A stretch of 7,503 bases of DNA from Bacteroidaceae bacterium (GTDB lineage: Bacteria > Bacteroidota > Bacteroidia > Bacteroidales > Bacteroidaceae): positions 1 to 7,503 of the forward strand of contig JAQWAN010000100.1 in the NCBI GenBank assembly GCA_028707655.1, read 5' to 3'. Positions within the stretch are counted from its first letter, which is position 1, and every line of letters begins with the position of its first letter. The position numbers and the translations under genes were made by a program. The notes below the pieces were generated by a model. It made no database searches, was not told the DNA's origin, and worked only from the letters and a program-made list of their open reading frames with translations. Below are positions 7,313 to 7,503 of the stretch, one piece after another.

Positions 7313-7338
7313 CATCGCTTTAAAACAAAAAGAATGTC

Positions 7339-7413
7339 GGGCGTTTAGCTCAGTTGGTTCAGAGCATCTGCTTTACACGCAGAGGGTCGGCGGTTCGAAC
7401 CCGTCAACGCCCA
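7339..7413 (+). tRNA. tRNA-Val (anticodon UAC)
   Basis: All arms fold by eye. Acceptor stem GGGCGTT (7339-7345) pairs with AACGCCC (7406-7412), with discriminator A7413. D stem is GCTC/GAGC (7348-7351, 7362-7365). Anticodon stem TCTGC/GCAGA (7367-7371, 7379-7383) encloses loop TTTACAC, so bases 34-36 are TAC, reading valine GTA and, by wobble, other GTN codons. The T arm is GGCGG-TTCGAAC-CCGTC with one G-U pair. The gene is 75 nt long and CCA is not encoded (CGA follows), so the end must be added by CCA-adding enzyme. Confidence 0.97.
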
Positions 7414-7448
7414 CGAAGAGATTCTTAATTGTTTTTACCCTAGTAATC

Positions 7449-7503
7449 GGGCGTTTAGCTCAGTTGGTTCAGAGCATCTGCTTTACACGCAGAGGGTCGG
7501 CGG
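7449..7503 (+). tRNA. second tRNA-Val (UAC), cut by the window end
   Basis: The 55 visible nt, through the 5' half of the T stem, are identical to 7339-7393, including the TAC anticodon loop. The start lies 110 nt after that of the first copy, with a 35-nt spacer (7414-7448) that holds no terminator-like hairpin. Both genes are therefore probably processed from one transcript. The 3' acceptor strand and T loop fall outside the window. Confidence 0.93.

Larger units (their letters stand above)
7016..7338. other. divergent intergenic region between trpS and the tRNA-Val cluster
   Basis: This 323-nt, very AT-rich spacer separates trpS (-) from the tRNA genes (+). It appears to hold the leader and possible promoter of trpS on the left and the tRNA promoter on the right. 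The only long open frame, 7096-7293 (+), has no ribosome site, has low-complexity Lys/Ile-rich composition, and runs over the tRNA -33 box. I therefore do not call it a gene. No T-box-like or other known riboswitch features are recognisable. Confidence 0.6.

Overview
The window looks like an ordinary chromosomal segment of a Bacteroidota bacterium, probably order Bacteroidales. The evidence is the AT-rich sequence, start codons without strong Shine-Dalgarno sites, a TTTG-N19-TAnnTTTG promoter of the Bacteroides type, tRNA genes without an encoded CCA end, and a gene order (PPIase-like protein, SurA, OstA-like protein, small membrane protein, MutL) that I recall from this group. The genus cannot be fixed from the sequence alone.

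Positions 1-5894 (+ strand) hold five closely spaced genes that read as one operon. They are: the 3' part of a SurA-like, PPIase-related protein whose start lies outside the window; surA, a periplasmic chaperone with two parvulin domains; a 547-residue OstA/LptA-like protein of lipopolysaccharide transport; a 99-residue unrecognised protein with one C-terminal membrane helix; and mutL, for DNA mismatch repair. Gaps are 10, 17, 6 and 33 nt. The first three genes serve outer-membrane assembly: folding of outer-membrane proteins and export of LPS. mutL is an apparent passenger at the end of the operon.

Positions 5895-6031 separate mutL from the convergent trpS. They contain a large perfect inverted repeat that probably terminates mutL transcription and may also block readthrough from trpS. 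Positions 6032-7015 (- strand) encode tryptophanyl-tRNA synthetase. The 323-nt divergent spacer 7016-7338 holds small dyads in the trpS leader, a possible trpS promoter, and a strong-looking promoter for a tRNA cluster. Two tRNA-Val(UAC) genes follow; the second is cut by the window end and is identical to the first over the visible 55 nt.

I see no mobile element, CRISPR array, toxin-antitoxin or defence genes, and no clear novel system. The points most worth a second look are the MutL C-terminus, which lacks the usual endonuclease motifs, the unknown 99-residue membrane protein, and the structured trpS leader.
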